A stretch of DNA of 64,000 bases. Origin: Terriglobia bacterium (GTDB lineage: Bacteria > Acidobacteriota > Terriglobia > Terriglobales > Acidobacteriaceae). Every line of letters starts with the position of its first letter. The first letter of the stretch is position 1. The position numbers and the translations under genes are program-made. Where the stretch lies: the NCBI GenBank assembly GCA_020073525.1, contig JAIQFA010000018.1:38775-102774 (forward strand). The letters run 5' to 3'. The notes beneath the pieces are model-generated. The model had not been told where the DNA came from, did no database searches, and saw only the letters and a program-made list of their open reading frames with translations. This document shows positions 43,538-53,189 of this stretch, in pieces.

Positions 43538-43896
43538 AGTCGTGTTCGTCTCCGGTTCGAGGGTAGCATGTAGGTTGGATGCGCGGAACTGGCGAAGAAC
43601 TGGGCGGGCTACACGATATCCACAAACCCTTCAAGGCGCCCTGAGTAGCCCCACTCTGGCAAAAATCAAACTTGGATGTCGACACCATGTCAAGGACAGG
43701 CATCACAATGTCAAGTGAGCTGCGGTGCAGCCCTCTCCACCGCGTTCGATGGTAAGCTCCCCCACTGCGAGGCTTGGATTGAGGTTGACAACGATGCAAT
43801 GGGTGCTGTACACGGTTGTGTTTCTGCACTGCCGGACTTTTGCGTGGAGATTGCCATGCCTTGGGAAAAGAACGGGAAGCGCGCGAAGGGCCACCC
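43538..43896. other. Intergenic stretch without a supported gene
   Basis: This divergent gap holds only short shadow frames. No clear promoter, repeat or RNA was recognised. Confidence 0.5.
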
Positions 43897-44784
43897 ATGA
43901 TGTCCCGCAGCGCCGCGCAACAGATCGGGATTCGCGACCTCAAGAGCATCGAAGACCTCAGCCAGTTGAAAGCCGTCGAAAAGGAAGTCTGGGGGATGGC
44001 GGACGAGGACACGTTGCCGCTTACGCTGGCCATCGCGTGCAAGGCGGCGGGCAACATTTTCGTCGGAGCCTTTGACACAAGTAAAGATAAGGACAAGCTC
44101 GTCGGCTTCGCATTCGGATTTTTCGGCCGCGAGCATGGCACGACAACGATTCACTCACACATGCTGGCCGTGCTCGATGCGTATCGGCATCTCGACCTGG
44201 GTACGCGCTTGAAGCAGGCGCAGCGCGAGCGGGCCATGGCCATGGGTGTTCATGAGATGACTTGGACCTACGATCCGCTGCAGAGCCGTAACGCGCACTT
44301 CAATTTTTCCAAGCTGGGCGTGGTTTCCGACATCTATAAGGTAGATTTCTACGGCCCGGAGACTTCGAGTATGCTGCATCGGAACGGAACGGACCGGTTG
44401 TGGGTACGGTGGATACTGAAGTCGAGCCGGGTTCGGGACCGGCTGGCGGGGAAGAATGCACGGATGGAAACGCTGGATGCCATGAAGCTGCTGGCTCCGC
44501 TGGTGCGTTTCGATCCGAGCGGACAGCCGGGACGCGCCGACTTGGCGGAATCGCTGGCGCGGCAACGCGTGTGCATTGAGATTCCGGGCGACATTCTGGA
44601 GGTCGAGCGCGCGGACATGGGATTGGCGCGAGAATGGCGCGACGCGACGCGGTGGGCTTTCCGCGAAGCCGTGAAAGCGGGATTCTATGTTGCCGAGTTC
44701 TGCCGTTCGATTCGCGGCCAGCAAGGCCCAGGAGCATACCTGTTGCAGCGGGGCACGGTGAACGAGTTTGTTCCCGAGGGTTAA
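43897..44784 (+). CDS. GNAT-family acetyltransferase-like protein
   Basis: 295 residues from the tandem ATG at 43897; the track start is 27 codons further up without a site. IRDLKSIEDLSQLKAVEKEVWG starts the GNAT fold; HSHMLAVLDAYRHLDLGTRLKQAQRERA resembles the acetyl-CoA-binding strand/helix, with a degenerate pyrophosphate loop. TYDPLQSRNAHFNFSKLG matches the group often listed as predicted acetyltransferases of COG3375 type. The substrate is unknown. Acetyl-CoA synthetase lies downstream, but a REP-like repeat lies in between. Confidence 0.75.
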   Translation: MMSRSAAQQIGIRDLKSIEDLSQLKAVEKEVWGMADEDTLPLTLAIACKAAGNIFVGAFDTSKDKDKLVGFAFGFFGREHGTTTIHSHMLAVLDAYRHLDLGTRLKQAQRERAMAMGVHEMTWTYDPLQSRNAHFNFSKLGVVSDIYKVDFYGPETSSMLHRNGTDRLWVRWILKSSRVRDRLAGKNARMETLDAMKLLAPLVRFDPSGQPGRADLAESLARQRVCIEIPGDILEVERADMGLAREWRDATRWAFREAVKAGFYVAEFCRSIRGQQGPGAYLLQRGTVNEFVPEG

Positions 44785-44805
44785 CCGAACTTGGTGCAGG
44801 TCCGA

Positions 44806-44892
44806 TTTGTATCGGGGGACGCCTTCGGGTTCGTATCAGGGTATGCCTTCAGGCGCTGGTTTTTGGCGTCGAAATTTCACGCCTACGGGTAG
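44806..44892. repeat. REP-like palindromic repeat cluster
   Basis: It contains tgtatcggggg, ttcgtatcagggtatgcctt and aggcg/cgcct-type arms. The gtatcagggta unit is shared with the element embedded in the synthase gene near 14,776. Confidence 0.6.
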
Positions 44893-44962
44893 AATTTGTT
44901 CGATCCCCAGCCGAACGCCGGGGCGGCGGCATAAATAAACCGATCCATACCGAGGATGATCC

Positions 44963-46933
44963 ATGGCCGAAGCAACCGTACCGCAGGTAAATATCGATTC
45001 GATTCTTGACGAGCATCGCAGTTTTGAGCCCTCTCCCGAGTTTTCCCAGAAGGCTCACATCAAGAGCCTGGCCGAATATGAAGCGCTCTATAAGGAGTCG
45101 GTAGAGCAGCCGGAGAGATTCTGGGCTCGTGCCGCCGAAGAACTCCACTGGTTCAAGAAGTGGGACAAGGTTCTGGAGTGGAAAGCGCCGTGGGCCAAGT
45201 GGTTCCTTGGAGGACAGATCAATCTCTCCTACAACTGCCTCGATCGCCACGTGCACACGGCGCGCAAGAACAAAGCGGCGCTGATTTGGGAAAGCGAGCC
45301 GGGCGAAGTTCGTACCTATACTTACCAGCAACTTTGGAAGGAAGTGCAGAAGTTCGCCAATGTGCTGAAGACTCTTGGCGTGCGCAAAGGGGACCGCGTC
45401 GCCATCTATATGGGCATGACGCCGGAACTGCCGATTGCCATGCTGGCCTGCGCCCGCATTGGCGCGCCGCATTCGATTGTGTTCGGCGGCTTCTCCGCGA
45501 ACGCGCTGGTCGATCGCATTCACGATTCGCATGCCGTGGCCGTGATCACCCAGGACGGATCCTACCGGCGAGGCGCGGAGGTCAAGCTGTTCCCGGTGGT
45601 GGAAGAGGCGCTGAAGTCCTGTCCGTCGGTGAAGCACGTGGTGGTCTACAAACGCACTGGGTCGGCGATCAACATGACGCCGGGACGCGATCACTGGTGG
45701 CACGAGTTGATGGCGAAAGCTTCAGACGAGTGCCCGGCCGAGCCGCTCGACGCCGAGCACCCTCTGTATATCCTTTATACGTCGGGCACGACCGGGAAGC
45801 CGAAGGGCATCGTGCATACTACCGGCGGCTATTCTGTCGGCACCTACCTCTCTACAAAATATGTTTTTGACCTTCGCGAAGAAGATACCTACTGGTGCAC
45901 GGCCGACATCGGCTGGGTTACCGGACATAGCTACATCGTGTATGGTCCGTTGCAGTGCGGTGCAACCAGTCTGATGTATGAAGGCGCGCCGAATCATCCA
46001 GAGCCTGATCGCTTCTGGTCGATTATCGACCGCCATCAGGTCAACGTGTTCTACACCGCGCCGACTGCCATCCGCACCTTCGCCAAGTGGGGCGATGAGT
46101 GGCCAAAAAAACACAAGATGGAAAGCCTGCGCTTGCTGGGCACGGTCGGCGAGCCTATCAATCCCGAGGCCTGGATGTGGTATCGGGAGACGATCGGGCA
46201 TAACCGTTGCCCGATTGTGGATACGTGGTGGCAAACGGAAACCGGCTCCATCATGATCACGCCAATCCCCGGCGCAATCGCGACCAAGCCGGGTTCCGCA
46301 ACCAAGCCATTCTTCGGAGTGGTTCCGGAGGTTGTCACCATGGAAGGGAAGCCGGTGCCCGAAGGCTCCGGCGGTTATCTAGTCATTCGCCAGCCCTGGC
46401 CCGCCATGCTGCGAACCATCTACGGCGATCCCGATCGTTATGAGAAGCAGTACTGGTCGCAGATTCCCGGCGGCACCTACTTTACGGGCGACGGCGCGCG
46501 CAAGGATAAAGACGGCTATTTCTGGATCATGGGGCGCGTGGACGATGTTCTAAACGTGTCGGGCCATCGCCTGAGCACCATGGAAGTGGAATCGGCGCTG
46601 GTGGCGCACGAGAAAGTCGCCGAAGCCGCGGTGGTTGGGCGGCCGGATGACATCAAGGGACAGGCGATTTCGGCCTTCGTGACTCTGGAGCAGGGAATCG
46701 AACCGACGGACGCGCTGAAAGAAGAGCTAAAGAAGTGGGTGGCGAAAGAGATCGGTTCGCTGGCCAAGCCGGATGATATCCGGTTTACCGATACGCTCCC
46801 AAAGACCCGCAGCGGAAAGATCATGCGCCGGTTGTTAAGAGAGCTGGCGAGCAGCGGGGAAGTGAAGGGCGATACCACCACGCTCGAGGATTTCGGGGTG
46901 ATTGCGAAGCTGAAGGAGCAGGACGAAGTCTAG
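44963..46933 (+). CDS. acsA: Acetyl-CoA synthetase, AMP-forming
   Basis: 656 residues, the family standard. [19 protein letters not shown] near 271 is the P-loop; [31 protein letters not shown] and the C-terminal [13 protein letters not shown] follow, the last holding the catalytic Lys (near 619) that is commonly controlled by acetylation. It makes acetyl-CoA from acetate and so feeds central metabolism, and indirectly the carboxylase of the lipid cluster. Confidence 0.97.
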   Translation: MAEATVPQVNIDSILDEHRSFEPSPEFSQKAHIKSLAEYEALYKESVEQPERFWARAAEELHWFKKWDKVLEWKAPWAKWFLGGQINLSYNCLDRHVHTARKNKAALIWESEPGEVRTYTYQQLWKEVQKFANVLKTLGVRKGDRVAIYMGMTPELPIAMLACARIGAPHSIVFGGFSANALVDRIHDSHAVAVITQDGSYRRGAEVKLFPVVEEALKSCPSVKHVVVYKRTGSAINMTPGRDHWWHELMAKASDECPAEPLDAEHPLYILYTSGTTGKPKGIVHTTGGYSVGTYLSTKYVFDLREEDTYWCTADIGWVTGHSYIVYGPLQCGATSLMYEGAPNHPEPDRFWSIIDRHQVNVFYTAPTAIRTFAKWGDEWPKKHKMESLRLLGTVGEPINPEAWMWYRETIGHNRCPIVDTWWQTETGSIMITPIPGAIATKPGSATKPFFGVVPEVVTMEGKPVPEGSGGYLVIRQPWPAMLRTIYGDPDRYEKQYWSQIPGGTYFTGDGARKDKDGYFWIMGRVDDVLNVSGHRLSTMEVESALVAHEKVAEAAVVGRPDDIKGQAISAFVTLEQGIEPTDALKEELKKWVAKEIGSLAKPDDIRFTDTLPKTRSGKIMRRLLRELASSGEVKGDTTTLEDFGVIAKLKEQDEV

Positions 46934-46972
46934 CTTGCCGCCGAAAACTCAAGGTTCTCTACGAACGGGAAG

Positions 46973-47026
46973 GGCACGACTTCAGTCGTGCCGCGAAGAA
47001 CGATAGACAGCGGCTTTAGCCGCTGA
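46973..47026. repeat. Two REP-like hairpins after acsA
   Basis: ggcacgacttcagtcgtgcc and agcggctttagccgct are both near-perfect palindromes. They lie between convergent genes and are representative of the intergenic repeat family in this window. Confidence 0.75.
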
Positions 47027-47087
47027 GGTTACGAAACTTCGGCCCCAGATTCAATGGTTGAGTTAGTTCGCGAGGCGAGGTGTCGCC

Positions 47088-48257
47088 CTAGTTGGTGTGC
47101 GACTCGACCGACTGCCGCTGTTCGCGCATTTGCTGCAGGAACGTATCCACCGGCACCTGAAACTTGTGCCGGAAAAGATCGACCAGGGCATCTTCGGTAG
47201 CCGGGATTTCGGCGCAGCCTTCAGGCGCAGAAGCCGCTTGCGTTGCGAAAACCTGGAACCTGGCAAAATCACCATCGGGAAATGACGTCTCCAGCCCTTG
47301 CGGTTCGACGAGAAGTTCGGGAGCCTTGTCCGGGTTCGTACGCAGAATCGTGATCATGCGGTGCACCTGATCCCGCTGCTCGGTTGTGGTCTGCAGGAAC
47401 TCCACTCCCATGCCGAATTCGGGGTGTGCCACCAGCACGACTCCTCCCGCGCGGACTTCGAGGTCGGTGGTCTTGATCGACAGGACAACCCGTGTGCCCC
47501 TCGGAAAGGGCGAGACGGTCGTCAGATAGCAACCGCCCAGGCTGAGGTCGGTGAGGCGGCAGTTCACGGGCGGATCGTCCGGTTCGGACTCGGGAAGGTG
47601 GCTGCTCAGCCACTGCCGCAGAGCGTGGCGCTGCTCATCCGTGGCGTTCTTGAATCGGACTCCGGCCTGATGGCTGTTGCCTTCCCACGCCAATTCCCCA
47701 TGGAGGTCGAGCTTGTTGGCCATGCCCGGCAATTCGAGCGAGAAGCGCAGCGATGTTTCTTTAGGGACGCGTCCCGAAAACTGAATCGCCATTCCGCCTT
47801 CGCAGAGGTCGATGGTCTTGGCGTTGTACAGACTGGTCCCGTAGCATTCGACTGGGATCTGCACTGGGACCCGCATCTGGACGCGCCGTTCGCGTTTCAT
47901 CAAGGCTCGAACCGCCCGGAAGCTGGCTTTGGCCCGCTCGACCGCAAAGGGCTTGTGCAGGACGAAATGCGCCCCCATCTCGAAGCCGCCCTTGAGCCCG
48001 ACCGAAGATTCCACGAGCACGATCGCGAGGGCTCGTTTGTTGACGGGAGCGGCATGGGCTCCACGCAGTACGCTGCTGGCGTCTCCCACATTAGCGGCGT
48101 CTACGATGATGGCTTCAAAACGTTGGCGGGTGATCCGCCGGATGGCATCGTCGGCGGAGGAGCAATGCTCGACGCCAATTTCCAGGTCGCTGAGGACCCG
48201 GCGCAGAATTCGCACCGTCTTCTCGTCGGAACTCAACAATAGAGACTTTAAATTCAT
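47088..48257 (-). CDS. Receiver-like domain plus two PilZ domains
   Basis: 389 residues. Residues 1-120 look like a response-regulator receiver (LLLSSDEKTVRILRRVL; IIVDAAN; LHKPF with the conserved Lys). PilZ domain 1 (about 128-222) has RRVQMRVPV and DLCEGGMAI, matching RxxxR and DxSxxG with Cys for Ser. PilZ domain 2 (about 229-315) has LTDLSLGGCYL but no clear RxxxR. PilZ domains bind cyclic-di-GMP, so domain 1 is the likelier binder. It is cytosolic and single, probably joining phosphorylation to c-di-GMP output. Confidence 0.83.
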   Translation of the reverse strand: MNLKSLLLSSDEKTVRILRRVLSDLEIGVEHCSSADDAIRRITRQRFEAIIVDAANVGDASSVLRGAHAAPVNKRALAIVLVESSVGLKGGFEMGAHFVLHKPFAVERAKASFRAVRALMKRERRVQMRVPVQIPVECYGTSLYNAKTIDLCEGGMAIQFSGRVPKETSLRFSLELPGMANKLDLHGELAWEGNSHQAGVRFKNATDEQRHALRQWLSSHLPESEPDDPPVNCRLTDLSLGGCYLTTVSPFPRGTRVVLSIKTTDLEVRAGGVVLVAHPEFGMGVEFLQTTTEQRDQVHRMITILRTNPDKAPELLVEPQGLETSFPDGDFARFQVFATQAASAPEGCAEIPATEDALVDLFRHKFQVPVDTFLQQMREQRQSVESHTN

Positions 48258-48809
48258 GATTCCAATCGCAGTGCAGAGCGATCTGGCTACCCGTCTCGCT
48301 CGTGTAGAGACGGGGCTTGCCCCGTCTTAGGCGCGCATCGGCGGCTTTCGGGGGCGATCCCGAGCCCCTTTGTGCGATCCGGAGCCGTCCCCTCTCGCAC
48401 TCTAAGTGTATGAGATTCCATGGTCAACGCCATGGCCCGATGTTCCGGTTACCGTAGTCACCTCTTGCCCAGCCGACCTCTCGGTAGGGGTCCTCCACCT
48501 CCCTCATCGGCGCAAGGGATATTTTCACCAGGGTGGGACTGGGGGGGAGAGGGATGGGGAGTGGTGTCGATTCCGCAAGTGGCTGTGCTCAAAGGGGATA
48601 TACAAAAAGTTGTAGACGATCCAAGTTTTCTATTGACTAATATCAAAAAACCTATTATTATCAACAGCTTCCATAGATGCCGAGGGTTATGTTTCGTAGT
48701 ACTTATTTTTCTTGGTGCGCATGAATCTCCTCGGTCCTCCATGGAATCAAAGGATATAGCGGCTGGAACGAATTTAGTCCTTATCACACATACAGGGGAT
48801 ACATTTTTC
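48258..48809. other. Intergenic stretch with one repeat and an A+T-rich leader
   Basis: Near 48,308 lies agacggggcttgccccgtct, a short palindrome of the local repeat family. From about 48,600 the sequence becomes A+T-rich and contains a strong promoter (separate entry) and a leader of about 140 bases. No gene is supported. Confidence 0.7.
48633..48661 (+). promoter_or_regulatory. Near-consensus sigma70-type promoter
   Basis: TTGACT (48633-48638), 17 bases, TATTAT (48656-48661). It stands in an A+T-rich patch of an otherwise G+C-rich region and faces the 75-residue gene 150 bases further on. Confidence 0.7.
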
Positions 48810-49037
48810 ATGGCTAAGCGACGCGGAAACCCGAACTGGGGCAAGCCCGAACCTATCGGGCCGGTTACTCCCACAATCACGGAATTCGAGCAGGTTGTGC
48901 ACGAGTACAAGCTCTCTCCCGACCAGTATTTGCGTTCTACGCGACTGCGGGAATGGGCACGCCGGAACAAGAATTCCAAGTACATCCCCGAGCCCTTGCT
49001 CGAAGCTTGGGGTTTTGAAATCGAATCCACCCTGTAA
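48810..49037 (+). CDS. Small basic protein of 75 residues, unknown function
   Basis: The ATG at 48810 starts MAKRRGNPNWGKPEPIGPV; the longer track frame runs back into the leader. The N-terminus is basic, and the rest (EFEQVVHEYKLSPDQYLRS, then LREWARRNKNSKYIPEPLLEAWG) looks like a compact helical domain. A strong promoter lies upstream and a stem-loop terminator downstream, so it is probably a well-expressed single gene. It might bind nucleic acid, given the charge. No family is recognised. Confidence 0.75.
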   Translation: MAKRRGNPNWGKPEPIGPVTPTITEFEQVVHEYKLSPDQYLRSTRLREWARRNKNSKYIPEPLLEAWGFEIESTL

Positions 49038-49063
49038 GACACAGGGAACAAGGGGTTTGAGAG

Positions 49064-49089
49064 GGGTCGCCATCCGGCGACCCTTTTTT
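49064..49089 (+). terminator. Rho-independent terminator of the small gene
   Basis: GGGTCGCC-atcc-GGCGACCC followed by TTTTTT. The stem is perfect. The group II intron begins four bases later, as expected for class C introns that target terminators. Confidence 0.9.
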
Positions 49090-49092
49090 GTT

Positions 49093-50971
49093 GTGTGCCG
49101 AACATGTTCGACAGCTTGAGGGTGGAAGTCCCTTTGACAACCGGATGGAGGTGAAGTCATAGCGAAGCGCAAGGGCGTCGTCGCGAGGCGGGGTCTGAAA
49201 GAAGCGCGGAGCAAAAGCGCGAGCCGATGAACAAGAACCGGATGAGGAGGCCTACGGTGCCGGGCGAGCTGGCAACTGACAGCGAAGCCCATCTCCATCA
49301 AGGGCACTGGTGGTAAATCCGGCGGTTGTGCGCGGAAGGCGGTCGAACTTACTTCGGGAGACCCGCCGCATGTCACGGAAGCGTGACTGAGGATGGAGGG
49401 ATCCATTCTGACCGTGAGGCGGGAGTCAGCAGCGGGCATAGTAGGCCGGAAGGTCGAAGGCCCAAACAGCCAGGAGCGGCGAGTAGGACGCAGGACTCGA
49501 TGAACGACAAGCGGCAGAACAACCAGCTACAGAAGGTGCTGGCCTTTACCGAGGAGGGGAGGAGTGAAGCTCCAAAGGCTCCGCGGAAAGGGACCGAATC
49601 GTTCACGGCGAACTGCACAACCGAAAGCCCGGCTGGAGAAGAGCAACTGATGGAAGAGGTCTGCGGGCGGGAGAACTGCCAGCAGGCCATACGGCGAGTG
49701 AAGGCCAACAAGGGTAGTCCGGGAATCGACGGCATGAAAGTGTCGGAGTTGCCGGAGTACCTGAAGCAGCACTGGCCAGCTTTACGGGAACAACTGCTAA
49801 GTGGGACCTATCAACCACAAGCGGTGCGGCGAGTAGAAATCGCCAAGCCGGACGGAGGGAAGCGCAAGTTGGGGATTCCGACGGTGCTGGATCGAATGAT
49901 TCAGCAGGCGGTGATGCAGGTTCTGCAGCGCAGATGGGACCCGACGTTTTCCGAACACAGTCACGGGTTTCGTCCGCAACGCTCAGCGCATCAGGCGGTG
50001 GCCAAGGCGCAGCACTATATCGCCGACGGGCATCGCTGGGTGGTGGACCTTGATCTGGAGAAGTTCTTTGATCGGGTCAACCACGATAAGCTGATGGCGG
50101 CGATCGCGCGGCGGGTGAGCGACAAGAGGATGCTCAAACTGATCCGAGCTTTCCTGGAGTCGGGCGTGATGGAGAACGGGCTGGTGAGTCCGGTGGAGGA
50201 AGGGACTCCGCAAGGAGGGCCGTTGTCTCCCCTGCTGTCGAATCTCGTGCTCGACGAACTCGACCGCGAGTTGGAGCGGCGTCAACACCGTTTCGTGCGC
50301 TACGCGGATGATTGCAATATCTACGTGGCGAGCGAACGGGCGGGGAAGCGAGTGATGCGGAGTGTCACTGGTTTCATCAGGCGCCGACTCAAGCTCAAGG
50401 TGAACGAGGCAAAGAGTGCAGTGGCGCGACCGCAGGAGCGGAAGTTTCTGGGCTTTAGCTTCACCTACGGGACAGAACCAAAACGGCGCATCGCGCCCAA
50501 GGCTCTACTCCGCTGCAAGCGAAGAGTACGGGAACTGACGCGACGGACACGGGGCATCGGTCTGGAACAGATGACGAAGGAACTCTCCGCCTATTTACGC
50601 GGATGGAAGAGCTACTTCGGCTTCAACCAGACGCCCTCCGTGCTGCGACGGCTGGAGGAGTGGATACGACGCAGGTTTGCGATCCATGATCTGGAAGCAA
50701 TGGAAGCGTGGCACGGTGCGGCTGGTAAAGCTGCGCCAACGGAACGTCGGCGCTGCCCTGGCGGTCCAAACCGCTGGCAGTCCCCACGGTCCTTGGCGTG
50801 TAGCCAACAGTCCGGCCCTGTCCTCCGCTTTTCCGATTGCTTACTTCGACGCGCTCGGTGTTCCGCGATTGCTGGATGGTGTCTAGCTCAACCGAACTGA
50901 ACCGCCGTATGCGGACCCGCATGTACGGTGGTGTGGCAGGGGAGGAGAGGTGACTCTCCCCCTATGCCGAT
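49093..50971 (+). mobile_element. Group II intron, bacterial class C (IIC)
   Basis: The 5' end GTGTG fits the GUGYG consensus. The 3' part has a domain V hairpin (accgccgtatgcgg-acc-cgcatgtacggtggt) with the CGC triad of class C rather than AGC, and a domain VI hairpin ending near ccgat at about 50,971. The length of about 1.88 kb and the insertion right behind a terminator stem-loop are class C features. It encodes a reverse transcriptase, now frameshifted. The 3' boundary is uncertain by a few bases. Confidence 0.9.
49500..50886 (+). pseudogene. ltrA: Intron-encoded reverse transcriptase/maturase with a frameshift
   Basis: The ATG at 49500 begins MNDKRQNNQ. The reverse transcriptase domain is intact (GSPGIDGMKV; HGFRPQRSAHQAV; TPQGGPLSPLLSNL; catalytic FVRYADDCNIY). 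The maturase domain (KELSAYLRGWKSYFGF) follows. After EEWIRRR the expected C-terminus (MIWKQWKRGT, then SPHGPWRVANSPAL and AYFDALGVPRL) is in the +1 frame: one extra T in gcaggtttgc at 50676-50678 explains the shift. The unshifted frame reads on to 50900 with unrelated residues. Without the repaired end the maturase is probably impaired. A sequencing error in the T run is the alternative. Confidence 0.85.
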
Positions 50972-51016
50972 TTTGGGTTTACGATTTGTACTGTATTGGG
51001 GAGGCGAAGTCCGGGT

Positions 51017-51667
51017 ATGCTGGCAGGCATGAAGTTTGGTGGCTCCGAACTCGTCGGCCTGATCGTGGCCGTAAGTTTCGCGGCGGGGCTCAACGTTTAT
51101 GCCACGGTGGCCACCCTCGGACTGCTGGCCCATGCCGGCCTCCTCGGTCTGCCATCCGGGCTGCAGCTCGTTGCCAGTTGGTGGGTGATTGCCGCCTGCG
51201 GCGTGCTTTTTGCCATTGAGTTCTTTGCGGACAAGATCCCCGCTTTCGATTTGTTTTGGAATGCCCTGCATACCTTTGTGCGGATTCCCGTCGCCGCGTT
51301 GATTGCCTACGGTGCGACGTCGCAACTTTCGCCGGAAAAGCAGTTGCTGGCGGCGCTGGCGGGCGGGGCGATCGCCCTGGCGGCCCATGGAGGCAAAACC
51401 GCGGCGCGCGTAGCCGTGACGCCATCTCCCGAGCCGTTTTCGAATTTCGCACTGAGCGCAGGGGAAGACACGCTGGCGGTGTTCCTGACCTGGCTAGCTA
51501 CGCAGCACCCGGTTGCCGCTGCCCTGATCGTCGCCGCCTTTCTGGTCGTGATCGGGGTCGTGATGCGCTGGGTGGTTCGGGCGATGACGCGCGCTCTGAT
51601 GAATCTGTTTCGTGACGCCGAGAACGAACCGGCGCCGTCGAAGCCCCGCGATTTAAATGCCGCGTAA
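51017..51667 (+). CDS. DUF4126-family membrane protein
   Basis: 216 residues from the ATG at 51017; the ATG at 51029 is the alternative, and no start has an ideal site. Segments such as LIVAVSFAAGLNVYATVATLGLLA, FAIEFFADKIPAFDLFWNALHTFVRIP and LAAHGGKTAARV are typical of DUF4126. Four to five membrane helices are visible. The function of the family is unknown. Confidence 0.8.
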   Translation: MLAGMKFGGSELVGLIVAVSFAAGLNVYATVATLGLLAHAGLLGLPSGLQLVASWWVIAACGVLFAIEFFADKIPAFDLFWNALHTFVRIPVAALIAYGATSQLSPEKQLLAALAGGAIALAAHGGKTAARVAVTPSPEPFSNFALSAGEDTLAVFLTWLATQHPVAAALIVAAFLVVIGVVMRWVVRAMTRALMNLFRDAENEPAPSKPRDLNAA

Positions 51668-51675
51668 ACTTGATT

Positions 51676-51827
51676 TTGGGTGGCCAGCGCTTCAGCGCTG
51701 CGATAACTGCACTGTTTTGAATTCGGCTTTAGCCGCTGCGGTTAGATTGCGGCGTAGACACAATACTTTCCGCAGCCCGTTCCGCCGCGCTATTTTGAAG
51801 AGGGGCCTTTTAGCCCCTGAGGGAAGC
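51676..51827. repeat. REP-like repeat cluster upstream of ribBA
   Basis: cagcgcttcagcgctg, cggctttagccgctgcgg and ggggccttttagcccctgagg follow each other. The last reaches to within ten bases of the ribBA start, so its gaggg may serve as part of the ribosome site. Confidence 0.7.
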
Positions 51828-51835
51828 AGCCTCAT

Positions 51836-53002
51836 ATGAATCCAAACTCACCCTTTACCGACGTCCCCACCGCGATCGAAGAAATCCGCGCCGGCCGGAT
51901 GATCGTCGTGGTTGACGATGAAGATCGCGAGAACGAAGGCGATCTCACACTGGCCGCCGAAAAGGTGACTCCCGAAGCGATCAACTTCATGGCCAAACAC
52001 GGACGCGGCCTCGTCTGCCTGGCTATGACCGAGGAACGCCTTGACCACCTCCGCCTCGGTCCCATGACCAGCGAGAACACATCGCAATTCGGCACCGCTT
52101 TTTGCGAAGCGATTGACGCCCGCGAAGGCGTGACCACGGGAATTTCGGCCCATGATCGCGCCCACACCATCAAAGTCGCAATTGATCCAAAGACGCGCCC
52201 ATCGGATCTGGCGCGCCCCGGCCACATGTTCCCCTTGCGAGCGCGCAAAGGGGGAGTGCTGGTGCGTGCCGGGCAGACCGAAGCCTCCGTAGATCTGGCG
52301 CGGCTGGCCGGCATGATTCCGGCCGGCATCATCTGCGAAATCATGAAGGACGACGGCACTATGGCGCGCGTGCCTGACCTGATCGAGTTCTGCCGCACGC
52401 ATGGAATGAAAATGCTGACGGTCGCTGAGTTGATCCGCTACCGCATGCAGCATGAACGCTATGTGCATCGCGTGGGCGAGGCAATGGTCGAAACCAAGCA
52501 CGGCGAATTCCGCCTGCTCGCCTACGAAAGCGAAGTGCACGGTGGAGAATCGCATATGGCTCTAATCCGTGGCGATATCAGCGATTCGTCGGTGCCGGTG
52601 CTGGTGCGCATGCACGCGCATTGCCTGCTGGGCGACGTTTTCGGCGCCACCGGCTGCGATTGCAACCAGACGCTCGAGGCTTCGCTGAGGATGATTGCCG
52701 ACGAGGGGCGAGGCGCATTGATTTACCTGCACCAGACCTCCAAAGGCTTCTCGGCGGAAAAAATCGGCGACCAGTCGTTTCTAACGTTTCATCGCGAACG
52801 CCGTTTGCCCTCGCTACCCGAAAGCGAGCGCAAGATTCATCGCGAAATCGGCCTGGGAGCGCAAATCCTTTCCGATTTGAATTTGAAGCGGATTCGACTC
52901 CTGACGAACCACCCAAGAAGGGTAGCCGCGTTAGAAGGATTTGACATCGAAATAGTCGAGCAGGTTCCAGTGAAGTTTTCCGTTCCGAAGACTTCACTGT
53001 AG
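51836..53002 (+). CDS. ribBA: DHBP synthase with a degenerate GTP cyclohydrolase II domain
   Basis: 388 residues. The N-terminal 200 residues are a complete 3,4-dihydroxy-2-butanone-4-phosphate synthase (DDEDRENEGDL; GVTTGISAHDRA; RPGHMFPLRA; HTEAS-like QTEASVDLARLAG). The C-terminal part keeps the zinc site CLLGDVFGATGCDC and the end RLLTNHPRRV. Where active cyclohydrolases have the GRGIGL...DTVEAN stretch it reads KGFSAEKIGDQSFLTFHRER instead, so GTP ring opening is doubtful. The reliable role is making the four-carbon riboflavin precursor from ribulose 5-phosphate. Confidence 0.88.
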   Translation: MNPNSPFTDVPTAIEEIRAGRMIVVVDDEDRENEGDLTLAAEKVTPEAINFMAKHGRGLVCLAMTEERLDHLRLGPMTSENTSQFGTAFCEAIDAREGVTTGISAHDRAHTIKVAIDPKTRPSDLARPGHMFPLRARKGGVLVRAGQTEASVDLARLAGMIPAGIICEIMKDDGTMARVPDLIEFCRTHGMKMLTVAELIRYRMQHERYVHRVGEAMVETKHGEFRLLAYESEVHGGESHMALIRGDISDSSVPVLVRMHAHCLLGDVFGATGCDCNQTLEASLRMIADEGRGALIYLHQTSKGFSAEKIGDQSFLTFHRERRLPSLPESERKIHREIGLGAQILSDLNLKRIRLLTNHPRRVAALEGFDIEIVEQVPVKFSVPKTSL

Positions 53003-53189
53003 AGACGCGGCTTGCCGCGTCTCAGGCAGCGAGAAAACCCTCGTGCCGTAAGTCGCTGAAAGTGTGTGTTGCGCTTTAGCTCCCGTAAGCTCTTCGGCGC
53101 CTCTGAATAATTCTTCTGCAGGTTCTCTAGACGCGGTGCCCAAACCAGCTTGCCAGCAAGCAGAGACGCAGCAAGCCGCGTCTCTACGA
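53003..53189. repeat. Pair of inverted REP-like palindromes after ribBA
   Basis: gtagagacgcggcttgccgcgtctc near 53,002 and gagacgcagcaagccgcgtctctac near 53,163 are reverse-complement copies, placed between convergent genes. Confidence 0.7.
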
